DNA of 40,213 nucleotides from Candidatus Zhuqueibacterota bacterium (GTDB lineage: Bacteria; Zhuqueibacterota; Zhuqueibacteria; Oceanimicrobiales; Oceanimicrobiaceae), in assembly GCA_029262005.1 (NCBI GenBank), contig JAJDAG010000039.1:1-40213 (forward strand), in the 5' to 3' direction. Of the stretch, positions 32,662 through 40,213 are shown piece after piece (position 1 is the first letter of the stretch; each line of letters opens with the position of its first letter). The notes under the pieces were generated by a model. That model was not told the DNA's origin, made no database searches, and was given only the letters and a program-made list of their open reading frames with translations. A program made the translations under genes and the position numbers.

Positions 32662-33744
32662 ATGCAACAAGTTGTTCGCAGGGCCCTGTTCTTTTTGCTT
32701 GTCTCAATCCTGCTCGCCCCAATGAATGCAATCGGCGGTGAATTGGTTGGCGCCAAATATGCCGGGGAATTTCTTGGGCTTGGTGCCGGCGGCCGGTCTT
32801 TAGGGATGGGAGGCGCCTATGTCGCGGTTGCCAATGATGTGAGTTCCGGCTACTGGAATCCAGCGGGTCTTTCTCACTTGGATTACCCACAGTTCCTGCT
32901 TATGCATTCACGCCAATTTGGCGGTTCGGTCAATTATGATTTTGCCGGCGTAGGCTTTCCGGTGGGTAGGAGAAATAGTCTCGGTCTGACCATTCTTCGG
33001 GTTGGTGTTGACGATATTATTCGTACACAATTACGCAATCCTGACAAAGAGCTGGGTGAGCTTTATGTGGATGAAAATGGACAGTTGGTGCGCAACACAC
33101 CCATTGACAAAGACTTGCAACCTCGTTTCAATAGCGCTGATTATGGCTTTTTACTCACTTATGCCAAGCGCGTTTCTGCAACGTTCTCCTACGGCGGTAA
33201 TGTGAAGTTAATCTACCGCAATATCGGCGACAATTCGGCCTGGGGCGTTGGTTTCGATTTAGGCGTTCTCCTCAATCTCACTGAAAGGTTAAAGCTTGGG
33301 CTGAATTTACAAGACGTGACCAGTACGCTTGTGGCATGGGATACGGGTCGCCGTGAATTGATTCGCCCAGCATTGCGCGCCGGCTTAACTTACCCTGTTG
33401 TGCTCAGTGCCTTTGGTGGCCGAATTCAACCGGCAGTAGATTTCATCTTTCGTTTTGAAAATCGCCAAACGGCGAATTTGTTTGATGTTGGCCCGGCCAG
33501 TGTTGATATGCGCGTTGGCTGGGAGTACATGTACGGCGATATTTTTTCGCTGCGCATGGGCTTTGCCGATCTGGGGCAACCGGACGCACAACTAAGTCTC
33601 GGCAAATTTAGCGCCGGCATTGGCTTGAACCTGCCGAAACTTCGTGTTGATTATGCCTACCTTGGTCACGAAGAGTTGGGCAACACCCACAGAATTTCAG
33701 CCCGCCTGACCTTGGAAGAGCCCAAATTTCTTCGTAAACTTTGA
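32662..33744 (+). CDS. PorV/PorQ-family outer-membrane barrel protein
   Basis: 360 residues from the ATG at 32662, which has GGAG at 6 nt; an upstream TTG at 32650 is in frame. A signal peptide precedes the family signature GEFLGLGAGGRSLGMGGAYV followed by AVANDVSSGYWNPAGLS. The rest is a predicted beta-barrel of the FadL/OmpP1 type (for example NSLGLTILRVGVDDI, SYGGNVKLIYRNIG, LKLGLNLQDVTS), ending in ISARLTLEEPKFLRKL. PorV and PorQ act as shuttle or attachment components of type IX secretion. Presence here fits the NYPNPFNP tails at 3795, 5817 and 24728. The actual export machine is not in this window. Confidence 0.88.
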   Translation: MQQVVRRALFFLLVSILLAPMNAIGGELVGAKYAGEFLGLGAGGRSLGMGGAYVAVANDVSSGYWNPAGLSHLDYPQFLLMHSRQFGGSVNYDFAGVGFPVGRRNSLGLTILRVGVDDIIRTQLRNPDKELGELYVDENGQLVRNTPIDKDLQPRFNSADYGFLLTYAKRVSATFSYGGNVKLIYRNIGDNSAWGVGFDLGVLLNLTERLKLGLNLQDVTSTLVAWDTGRRELIRPALRAGLTYPVVLSAFGGRIQPAVDFIFRFENRQTANLFDVGPASVDMRVGWEYMYGDIFSLRMGFADLGQPDAQLSLGKFSAGIGLNLPKLRVDYAYLGHEELGNTHRISARLTLEEPKFLRKL

Positions 33745-33888
33745 CACCTGCCAGGTCAATCCGTTCACTCTGCTGTTCGCTGATTATCCATGTTGCTCAA
33801 TATTTCTTGCCGGGGTGCACGCTCAGACGCAAGCACGTTAAAGCAATTATTTGACAACAGGTTCGTTGTAAAATTCTACAAAATTCAT

Positions 33889-33917
33889 TTGACAAGCATA
33901 AAAATATATTGTATAAT
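33889..33917 (+). promoter_or_regulatory. Consensus sigma70 promoter of the yicC-gmk-rpoZ operon
   Basis: TTGACA (33889-33894), exactly 17 bases, then TATAAT (33912-33917): both boxes are perfect. The predicted start is near 33924, about 95 nt before yicC. A second TTGACA at 33851 has no good -10 partner. It would drive the tight five-gene group to 37770. Confidence 0.85.
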
Positions 33918-34018
33918 GTAAGTCACTCGAATATTTTAACTTAATCGTTGTTTTTTTCGGTGTTTTTTGCTGATTTTTGCAGCAAATTTGTTGTTTTAAG
34001 GAGCATGTGGACTCAATC

Positions 34019-34897
34019 ATGATATCAAGTATGACCGGATTTGGGCGCGGGGAAGTAAATGGAAACGAGTACATGGTTTCTGTTGAAATACGTTCGCTTA
34101 ATCACAGATTCCTGGATGTAGAAATTCGTTTACCAAAAAATCTGCAAAGCTTTGATACGGATGTCCGTGAATTGATTAATCGCAATCTTTCTCGTGGGCG
34201 CGTAAGCGTTGCAGTAACTGTGAGGGGCGGGGAAATTTCTTCCGGAAGTTTAACCATCGACAAGCCGCTTGCGATGAATTATCTTCGACTTCTTGAAGGG
34301 CTGAAGCAGGATCTGAATTTGAATGGGCCGATTCAACTTGAGCAATTGCTTGCCCTCCCTGATATATTTTTATTTGAAAGTAACGATGAATCGAAAAGTG
34401 AAATATTGAAGGCGTTGAAAAAATCGGTTAATTTGGCTCTGGAAGATCTTAAAGGGATGCGGTTGCGGGAAGGTGAAGAACTTTGCAAGGACCTTGCGGC
34501 ACGTATCGCTTCCATTGATATTCTGATAACAAATATTGAAAAGTGCTCAAAAGATAATGCGGCCGAAATATTCACAAAACTAAAAAATCGTGTTGCCGAA
34601 ATTGCCAACATGGAAAGCCTGAACGAGGGACGCCTTGAAGCAGAAGTAGCTATTTTGGCCGAGAAAGCTGATGTCACGGAAGAGTGCATTCGCTTCAAAA
34701 GTCACAACACAATGTTTATGGAGCTGTTGGATAAACCCAGCTCAGAGGGGCGCAAGCTGAACTTTCTTTTGCAAGAGATGCATCGTGAGGCCAACACTAT
34801 TGGCGCCAAGGTCAATGATGCTGAGGTTGCACATTGGGTTGTAGAGGTTAAGGAGGAAGTTGAGAAGCTAAGGGAACAGATTCAGAACATTGAGTAG
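34019..34897 (+). CDS. yicC: YicC-family endoribonuclease-like protein
   Basis: 292 residues from the ATG at 34019, chosen because MISSMTGFGRGEV is the typical family N-terminus. AAGGAG at 33998 is 15 nt away, and a GTG at 34007 (3 nt from it) is an alternative. Family motifs: VEIRSLNHRFLDVEIRLP, LSRGRVSVAV, and C-terminal DVTEECIRFKSHNTMFMELL followed by GRKLNFLLQEMHREANTIGA and KVNDAE. YicC proteins have been linked to RNA turnover. It overlaps gmk by 8 bases, a translational coupling commonly found for this pair. Confidence 0.95.
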   Translation: MISSMTGFGRGEVNGNEYMVSVEIRSLNHRFLDVEIRLPKNLQSFDTDVRELINRNLSRGRVSVAVTVRGGEISSGSLTIDKPLAMNYLRLLEGLKQDLNLNGPIQLEQLLALPDIFLFESNDESKSEILKALKKSVNLALEDLKGMRLREGEELCKDLAARIASIDILITNIEKCSKDNAAEIFTKLKNRVAEIANMESLNEGRLEAEVAILAEKADVTEECIRFKSHNTMFMELLDKPSSEGRKLNFLLQEMHREANTIGAKVNDAEVAHWVVEVKEEVEKLREQIQNIE

Positions 34898-35477
34898 CTG
34901 GATAAAAAATACTGGCCTGCTGGTTGTTATTTCTGCGCCCTCCGGTGGTGGCAAAACAACAATTTTGAGACGAGTTTTTGAGCAGGGTAATGCTGATTTC
35001 CAATATTCAATTTCGGTTACTACTCGGCCGCAGCGTTCCGGTGAGGTAGATGGAAAGGATTATTACTTTCTGAGTTTGGCTGAATTTACCAAGCAGCGCG
35101 CACAGGGTGATTTTGTGGAGTGGGCCGAAGTGCATGGGCATTACTACGCAACCCCTAAAACTCCGATTCGCAAGTGGATTGACGATGGAAAGGTTGTATT
35201 TTGTGATTTGGATGTTGACGGTGGGTTGACCGTTAAAAAGGAATTTGGCGATGCAGCACTTTTGGTGTTTGTCAGGCCACCTTCTTTCGAGAGCCTCGTG
35301 GTTAGATTGAAGGGGCGCAATACCGAGAGCGACAAGCAAATTGAAAAAAGAATGCAGCGTTATCCTAAAGAAATGAAGAAGTCTGAACTTTATGATCATC
35401 TGGTGGTCAATGAGAATCTGGATGAGACGGTTCAGCAGGTTTTGCAAATAGTAAACGACGCAGTTGTATCAGGTTGA
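34890..35477 (+). CDS. gmk: Guanylate kinase
   Basis: 195 residues from TTG 34890 inside the yicC stop region (TTGAGTAG). The P-loop is SAPSGGGKTT at about 15-24, with G-G where GVG is usual. GMP-binding motifs follow: SVTTRPQRSGEVDGKDYYFL, FVEWAEVHGHYYATPK. The lid region LKGRNTESDKQIEKRMQR is also present. It converts GMP to GDP with ATP. The order yicC-gmk-rpoZ-coaBC is conserved widely, which supports both the start and the assignment. Confidence 0.97.
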   Translation: MSSWIKNTGLLVVISAPSGGGKTTILRRVFEQGNADFQYSISVTTRPQRSGEVDGKDYYFLSLAEFTKQRAQGDFVEWAEVHGHYYATPKTPIRKWIDDGKVVFCDLDVDGGLTVKKEFGDAALLVFVRPPSFESLVVRLKGRNTESDKQIEKRMQRYPKEMKKSELYDHLVVNENLDETVQQVLQIVNDAVVSG

Positions 35478-35492
35478 CAGGAGATTTAATTG

Positions 35493-35807
35493 ATGATTAA
35501 AACATTGTCCATTCGAACATTGGAAACAAAGGCAGAGAATCTATACGAAGCGGTTGTTGTGCTGGCCAGACGTGCTCGTCAAATCAATAGCGAGCAAAAG
35601 CAATATCGCGTCAAGAATAAGGGGTATGACGATGAATATGAATCGTATGGGAATGATGAGTTTGATGAGTTTGATGAGTTGGTAGAAGATGAAGATTATC
35701 AGGAGTTGCCCAAGCCTTCTATAGTTGCTCTTGATGAGTTCCTTGAAGATAAAGTCATTTATGAATATTTGCCTGAAGAAGATGCGAATGATGGCGAGAG
35801 GTCGTAG
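35493..35807 (+). CDS. rpoZ: RNA polymerase omega subunit-like protein
   Basis: 104 residues; ATG 35493 is chosen over TTG 35490, with AGGAG at 9 nt. The N-terminus LETKAENLYEAVVVLARRAR followed by QINSEQKQYR matches omega (the ALVAARRARQIN region). It is much more acidic than usual: after residue 45 a Glu/Asp-rich insertion includes DEFDEFDEL, encoded by three tandem GATGAGTTT-type 9-mers (35655-35681). The C-terminal phrase PSIVALDEFLEDKVIYEYLP is retained. Its location between gmk and coaBC supports the call. The acidic stretch could be lineage-specific. Confidence 0.85.
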   Translation: MIKTLSIRTLETKAENLYEAVVVLARRARQINSEQKQYRVKNKGYDDEYESYGNDEFDEFDELVEDEDYQELPKPSIVALDEFLEDKVIYEYLPEEDANDGERS

Positions 35808-35812
35808 CTGAC

Positions 35813-37045
35813 ATGTCGGCGCTGGTTGCTCAAAATGTGGCAATTGGTGTAACCGGGGGCATTGCTGCGTACAAAACCTGTACCCTCGTTCGTGAGTTGA
35901 AGAAATTAGGGGCCGATGTGCGAGTCGCTATCTCAGAGTCGACGCGAGAATTTGTCACTGACTTAACCTTTGCCACGCTGTCAGAGAACCCTGTTGTTAC
36001 ATCGCTTTTTTCCGGAAATGAAACCAGCGGCACGACTCATATAGAGATGGCTCGTTGGTGTAATATTTTTGTTGTTTGCCCGGCAACAGCACATTTTCTG
36101 GCCAGGGCTGCTGTCGGTATGGCCAATGATTTTATTACAACGACACTGCTGGCCACACGGGCAAAAGTTTTAATTTGCCCAGCCATGAATTCTGTCATGT
36201 GGGAAAAGCAGGTGGTGCAGGAAAATATTAAGAAACTGCAGCAGTTGGGTTATGAAATTGTTGAGCCTGAATGGGGTGCTTTGGCAACCAGTGATGAGGG
36301 CGAGGGTTGGGGCCGCCTGCCGGAAATCCAAAATATTGTGAGCCGGATTCAGCATTGCTTGCTGGCAACGGATGATTTTAAGGGGCAAAAGGTGATTGTT
36401 TCGGCCGGGCCCACAAGAGAGGCTATCGACCCGGTTCGGTTTTTAACAAATTACTCTACCGGGAAAATGGGTTTTGCGTTAGCAGAGGTCGCCAGACAAA
36501 GAGGTGCCGAAGTCGTCTTGATTACAGGGCCAAATCATTTAGACAAGCCTAATGGGGTTAAGTACTTAGAGATTGAATCTGCGGCAGAACTGCAAGCGGT
36601 AATCACCAATGAGTACGATGACTGTGATATTTTGCTTATGACTGCAGCCGTTTCGGATTATCGCCCTCGTGTGGTGCTAAAGCATAAGTTGAAAAAAAAA
36701 GCAGGAGAATTTCAGTTACAAATGGTGCGGAATGCAGATATTTTGGCTGAACTTGGTAAAAAAAAGACAGCCGAAGTTCATGTTGGATTTGCCCTGGAGA
36801 CCGAAAGCGGTATCGCAAATGCAACGAAGAAATTAAGCGCCAAAAATCTTGATTTTATTGTGCTGAATAATCCTTTGGAGCCGGGCGCTGCCTTTGCCGG
36901 CGACACCAATGTGGTTACCATTATTTCAAAAGATGGTTTGGTCGATACGCTTCCCAAAATGTCGAAGAAAGAGGTTGCGCATACAGTGCTTGACAGGGTG
37001 TTGCATGTTCTTGAAGCAGGTTCACAACCCCTGGCAGCAGGATGA
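35813..37045 (+). CDS. coaBC: Bifunctional phosphopantothenoylcysteine decarboxylase/synthetase
   Basis: 410 residues. The N-terminal flavoprotein domain has VAIGVTGGIAAYKTCTLVRE, the catalytic His in TTHIEMARW, the PANTA-like motif NIFVVCPATAHFLARAAVG, and CPAMNSVMW with the active-site Cys. The C-terminal CoaB domain has VIVSAGPTREAIDPVRFLTN followed by YSTGKMGFALAEVA, GAEVVLITGP and DILLMTAAVSDYRP. It makes 4'-phosphopantetheine from phosphopantothenate and cysteine, on the route to coenzyme A. It starts 5 nt after rpoZ and overlaps the next gene by 4 bases (ATGA). Confidence 0.97.
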   Translation: MSALVAQNVAIGVTGGIAAYKTCTLVRELKKLGADVRVAISESTREFVTDLTFATLSENPVVTSLFSGNETSGTTHIEMARWCNIFVVCPATAHFLARAAVGMANDFITTTLLATRAKVLICPAMNSVMWEKQVVQENIKKLQQLGYEIVEPEWGALATSDEGEGWGRLPEIQNIVSRIQHCLLATDDFKGQKVIVSAGPTREAIDPVRFLTNYSTGKMGFALAEVARQRGAEVVLITGPNHLDKPNGVKYLEIESAAELQAVITNEYDDCDILLMTAAVSDYRPRVVLKHKLKKKAGEFQLQMVRNADILAELGKKKTAEVHVGFALETESGIANATKKLSAKNLDFIVLNNPLEPGAAFAGDTNVVTIISKDGLVDTLPKMSKKEVAHTVLDRVLHVLEAGSQPLAAG

Positions 37046-37770
37046 TTATGACTGCGACCATGGAAAGAGCCGAACTTGTAGAGCGCTATTTGCTTCAACA
37101 AGCGGAATTGTATGGGGATGATTTTTATGTTACCGCTACAAATGATTTGCAAATGGTAGATTCTTCTGATTCCATAGCGGTTGCCCCTAAGTTGGCCAAG
37201 TTCACGTTTGAGGAGTTGTCGCAGAAGGTTGCTGTCTGTAAGAAGTGTGCACTTGGCGAATCAAGAACACAAGCAATATTTGGTAGTGGTAATCCTGACG
37301 CCCGTTTGCTGTGTGTAGGCGAGGCTCCGGATTATGAAGATGACAAAAGCGGACAACCATTTTCTGGTGCTGCGGGAGAATTGCTCGATAAGATTCTTGT
37401 CGCCATTGGTTTTGTACGCAAGGAAATATATTTGACTCACGCCATCAAGTGTAGACCAGGTGGTAGTCACGCACCCAATGACAAGGAAATGACAAGTTGC
37501 CTGCCCTACCTGGAGCAGCAAATAGAATTGATTCAGCCTAAACTAATTCTTGCGTTAGGTAGCTTTGCTGCGCAAGCATTATTAGGGAAGTGTCAATCCA
37601 TTGAATCGTATCGCAATGCTCCGCACACTTTTGGCAAGGGCATTCAGGTGGTTGTGACTTATCATCCGGCAGACATGCTTCGCAACAACAGCTTAAAGCG
37701 GCCTGCGTGGCAAGACGTGCAGCGGTTGCGACAGTTATATGATAAAGTAGTAGGCGATAAAGCAGTATAG
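37042..37770 (+). CDS. Family 4/5-type uracil-DNA glycosylase with iron-sulfur cluster
   Basis: 242 residues, overlapping coaBC by ATGA. Four cysteines fit a 4Fe-4S site: Cys66 and Cys69 (VCKKCALGESRT), Cys137 (AIKCRPGGSH) and Cys153 (SCLPYL). The uracil-binding motif reads GEAPDYEDDKSGQPFSGAAG, with Asp replacing the Gly of the usual GEAPG. The second motif is VTYHPADMLRNNSLK. It removes uracil from deaminated DNA. The N-terminal about 55 residues are an extra segment before the core. Assignment to family 4 rests on the four-Cys layout. Confidence 0.9.
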   Translation: MIMTATMERAELVERYLLQQAELYGDDFYVTATNDLQMVDSSDSIAVAPKLAKFTFEELSQKVAVCKKCALGESRTQAIFGSGNPDARLLCVGEAPDYEDDKSGQPFSGAAGELLDKILVAIGFVRKEIYLTHAIKCRPGGSHAPNDKEMTSCLPYLEQQIELIQPKLILALGSFAAQALLGKCQSIESYRNAPHTFGKGIQVVVTYHPADMLRNNSLKRPAWQDVQRLRQLYDKVVGDKAV

Positions 37771-37906
37771 AAATTGTCAGGAAAATCATAGCACGCCAAG
37801 CCTTTTTTTGTAGATTGAAATTTCGCTGAATTGTGAAAAGCCTGAGTTGGCTGCGGGGTGCCTGTGTTTTATTAGTTTTTGTGTGAAATTAAGAAGTATC
37901 TGTTAA
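37771..37906. other. Intergenic region before dnaB
   Basis: 136 nt with no recognised feature. A run of seven Ts (37802-37808) follows no convincing stem. Confidence 0.4.
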
Positions 37907-39295
37907 ATGAACAAAAGACCCGCTATAAAAAAAGAGATGGTGACGGACCGGATGCCCCCTCAGGCTATTGAGGAGGAGAAGGCAGTACTCGGTTCTATGC
38001 TTATTGATAAAGAGGCCGTTAACAAGACGATAGAAATTCTTGACTCAAGTGCTTTTTATAAATCTCAACACCAGAGAATTTTTGAAGCTGCCGTTGTCTT
38101 GTATGAAAAAAATATTCAGGTTGATTATCTCACAATCACTGATCAGCTTGAAAAAATGGCTGTATTGGAAGAGGTTGGTGGAGATTACTATATCACCGAA
38201 TTAGCCAATGCTGTTCCTTCCGCTGCCAGTGTTGAATACTACGCCAATATTGTGCTGGAAAAAGCCCTGTTGCGTAAACTCATTGAAGTCTGTAACGGCA
38301 TCACGGCCAGTGCTTATTCAGCACAGGAGGATGCGGTTAGTCTTCTCGACGATGCCGAACGTCGAATTTTTACATTGTCTGAGAAGAAATTGAGACGCGG
38401 TTTTGTGCCGATTCACCCGATTCTAACCAAGACATTTGATGTTATCGATACCTATCACAATCAATCAGGTAGTGTAACGGGCGTAGCAACGGGTTTTGAC
38501 GAACTTGATAAGATGACTTCAGGCTTGCAGAATTCGGATCTGGTGATAATAGCCGGCAGGCCGTCAATGGGAAAAACGGCCTTTTGTTTAAATATAGCGC
38601 GCAATGCTGCCATTGACCATGGGGTGCCTGTTGGCATCTTTAGTCTGGAAATGTCAAACACACAATTGGCGATGCGGATGCTTTGTGCAGAGTCGAGAGT
38701 TGACGCGCACAAGGTGCGAACCGGTAAGCTGCCGGCGAGTGATTGGCCACGCTTGAGCATGAGTGTTGGGAAACTGGCAGAGGCCCCACTTTTTATAGAT
38801 GATTCAGCCGCGTTGACTGTGCTGGAAATTCGGGCGAAGGCTCGCAGGCTAAAAGCAGAACATGGACTCGGCATGCTGATAGTTGATTATTTACAATTAG
38901 CCAAAGGACCTGGTAGTTCAGAGAGTCGGCAAATTGAAATTTCAAGTATCTCACAGTCTCTTAAAGCGCTTGCGAAAGAACTTGAGCTTCCGGTGTTGGC
39001 GTTGTCGCAGTTATCGCGTGCTGTGGAACAACGAGGCGGCGATAAGCGCCCCATGCTATCGGACTTACGTGAGTCCGGCGCTATTGAACAGGATGCTGAT
39101 GTCGTAATGTTTATTTACAGGCCGGAAGTTTATGGGCCGGTTGAAGAAGAGGGTATTGCTGAGATTATTATCGCAAAGCAAAGAAACGGCCCGGTTGGCA
39201 CGGTTTCATTAAAGTTTCACAAAAACTTTGTTCTTTTTACCAGTTTGGAAAAGTTTCGCGAAGAGGATATGGTCGGTATGGACCAGCCATTCTAA
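37907..39295 (+). CDS. dnaB: Replicative DNA helicase DnaB
   Basis: 462 residues. The N-terminal collar domain (MPPQAIEEEKAVLGSMLIDK) and linker precede the RecA-like motor. Walker A is GRPSMGKT at 217-224, H1a is FSLEMSNTQLAMRML, Walker B is LGMLIVDYLQLAKG, and the DnaB-specific tail motifs are LALSQLSRAVEQRGGDKRPM, SDLRESGAIEQDADVVMFIY and EIIIAKQRNGPVGTVSLKFH. No intein interrupts the Walker motifs, a frequent insertion site. It unwinds the replication fork as a hexamer. Nothing unusual in length. Confidence 0.98.
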   Translation: MNKRPAIKKEMVTDRMPPQAIEEEKAVLGSMLIDKEAVNKTIEILDSSAFYKSQHQRIFEAAVVLYEKNIQVDYLTITDQLEKMAVLEEVGGDYYITELANAVPSAASVEYYANIVLEKALLRKLIEVCNGITASAYSAQEDAVSLLDDAERRIFTLSEKKLRRGFVPIHPILTKTFDVIDTYHNQSGSVTGVATGFDELDKMTSGLQNSDLVIIAGRPSMGKTAFCLNIARNAAIDHGVPVGIFSLEMSNTQLAMRMLCAESRVDAHKVRTGKLPASDWPRLSMSVGKLAEAPLFIDDSAALTVLEIRAKARRLKAEHGLGMLIVDYLQLAKGPGSSESRQIEISSISQSLKALAKELELPVLALSQLSRAVEQRGGDKRPMLSDLRESGAIEQDADVVMFIYRPEVYGPVEEEGIAEIIIAKQRNGPVGTVSLKFHKNFVLFTSLEKFREEDMVGMDQPF

Positions 39296-39300
39296 CAATT

Positions 39301-40213
39301 ATGGAGAATGGATACAGACAAGACTTTACTGAGCAACTCAAAACACACAAGAAATATGTGGCTTCTGCGAATATTGAGTTGCTTCAGCGCGCGTTTGATT
39401 ACAGCATTGAATCGCATAAAGATCAGTTGCGGAAATCTGGTGCGCCCTATTTTGAGCATTGCCTGGAGGTGGCGAGAATTCTCATTGAGATGAAGATGGA
39501 TTCACACACTGTTGCTGGTGGCTTGCTACATGATGTCGTTGAGGACACCGGCGTCTCTATCAAAGATGTTCAGGACGAATTTGGTAAGGAAGTCGCATTG
39601 TTAGTAGACGGCGTTACCAAAATCAGCGAGCTCAAATTTGATAGTGTTGAGCAGAGACAAGCCGAAAATTTCCGTAAAATGATCATCTCAATGGTAAAAG
39701 ATATTCGAGTGATATTGATTAAGTTCGCGGACAGGCTTCACAATATGAGAACACTGGAATTTCTTGCAGAGCGAAAGCAACGAAGAATTGCCATTGAAAC
39801 TCGCGATGTTTATGCGCCGCTTGCACACCGGCTGGGCATTGCCAAGATTAAGTGGGAGTTGGAAGATCTGATCCTGAAAACGCTTGAACCGGAGTCATAT
39901 TGGAATCTGGTCGGTAAGGTGGACAGCAAACGCGAAGAACGTGAAGCCATTATACAGAAGGTCACCCGACCTATCAAAAAAGAATTGCGACTGGTCAAGA
40001 TCAAGGCTAAGATTACTGGTCGACCGAAACACTTTTACAGTATCTATGGAAAAATGAGTCGCCTGCAATTGCCTTTTGACCAGATTTATGACTTGCTGGC
40101 AATTCGCATTGTTGTGGAAAAAGTGGAGGAATGTTATTTTGTCTTAGGCGTTGTACATAATTTATACACACCTGTGCACGACCGTTTCAAAGATTATATC
40201 GCAACCCCAAAGT
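39301..40213 (+). CDS. Bifunctional RelA/SpoT (p)ppGpp synthetase-hydrolase, 3' truncated by window
   Basis: 304 complete codons from ATG 39301 to the window end. The HD hydrolase domain is intact: His53 in PYFEHCLEVA, HD at 77-78 in GGLLHDVVEDTG, and D144 in KFADRLHNMRTL, so hydrolysis is expected. The synthetase domain starts at about residue 230 with KITGRPKHFYSIYGKMSR, DQIYDLLAIRIVV and DYIATPK, where the window stops. The gene is therefore a Rel/Spo-type long enzyme of which only the first part is visible. No ribosome site stands out before the ATG, 5 nt past dnaB. Confidence 0.95.
   Translation, partial: MENGYRQDFTEQLKTHKKYVASANIELLQRAFDYSIESHKDQLRKSGAPYFEHCLEVARILIEMKMDSHTVAGGLLHDVVEDTGVSIKDVQDEFGKEVALLVDGVTKISELKFDSVEQRQAENFRKMIISMVKDIRVILIKFADRLHNMRTLEFLAERKQRRIAIETRDVYAPLAHRLGIAKIKWELEDLILKTLEPESYWNLVGKVDSKREEREAIIQKVTRPIKKELRLVKIKAKITGRPKHFYSIYGKMSRLQLPFDQIYDLLAIRIVVEKVEECYFVLGVVHNLYTPVHDRFKDYIATPK

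Noticed and set aside
1-40213. CRISPR arrays, tRNA or rRNA genes, complete insertion sequences and phage genes
   Set aside because: No regularly spaced repeats, cloverleaf or rRNA signatures, transposase or phage structural motifs were seen on either strand.

Overview
The window most likely comes from an uncultured bacterium of the FCB group, with a gene repertoire like KSB1 or Calditrichota. This is inferred from three things. Several secreted proteins end in a tail with the NYPNPFNP motif (FlgD-like or type IX-secretion-like). A PorV/PorQ-family barrel gene is present. The block yicC-gmk-rpoZ-coaBC has an order common in that group. TTG starts are used repeatedly. No rRNA, tRNA, CRISPR array or complete insertion sequence was recognised.

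Positions 1-17517 hold a c-type cytochrome and putative extracellular electron transfer locus. On the minus strand a tetraheme cytochrome (7145-7723) is followed by an NHL-repeat protein, a VWA protein (both with NYPNPFNP tails) and a very large multiheme cytochrome with a LamG-like domain (108-3626). On the plus strand lie a sensor kinase (8086-9561) and a sigma54-dependent response regulator (9662-11035). The kinase has a periplasmic CxxCH motif that probably carries covalent heme. Next come an NHL lipoprotein, a five-heme periplasmic cytochrome, a parvulin-type PPIase, a seven-heme lipoprotein cytochrome, a 29-codon ORF and an outer-membrane beta-barrel. This set resembles a porin-cytochrome conduit.

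The regulatory DNA connects these parts. Three sequences fit the sigma54 pattern GG-N10-GC: 7891-7906 (minus, towards the tetraheme operon), 8033-8048 (plus, towards the two-component genes) and 11377-11392 (plus, towards the NHL lipoprotein operon). A 16-base element, TGTGTCATATCACACA, lies between the divergent pair. Two near-identical copies form the core of a perfect 55-bp palindrome at 11195-11249, upstream of the third promoter. The simplest reading is a closed circuit: heme-sensing kinase, sigma54 activator, shared operator, two cytochrome operons and autoregulation. This is the most notable content of the window.

Positions 17518-24727 carry a minus-strand ECF sigma factor, a membrane anti-sigma factor with a HEAT-like C-terminus, two DUF4097 paralogues, and a membrane-anchored M28 peptidase. 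After these comes a roughly 1-kb gene-poor stretch with decayed repeats, tandem palindromes and one possible small gene.

Positions 24728-40213 are mostly housekeeping on the plus strand. They hold a secreted HELLH metalloprotease, an HU protein, a tiny 31-aa basic ribosomal-type protein, xseA, xseB, NAD kinase, mutS, a PorV/PorQ protein, then yicC-gmk-rpoZ-coaBC-udg behind a consensus sigma70 promoter, then dnaB and a relA/spoT gene cut by the window end.
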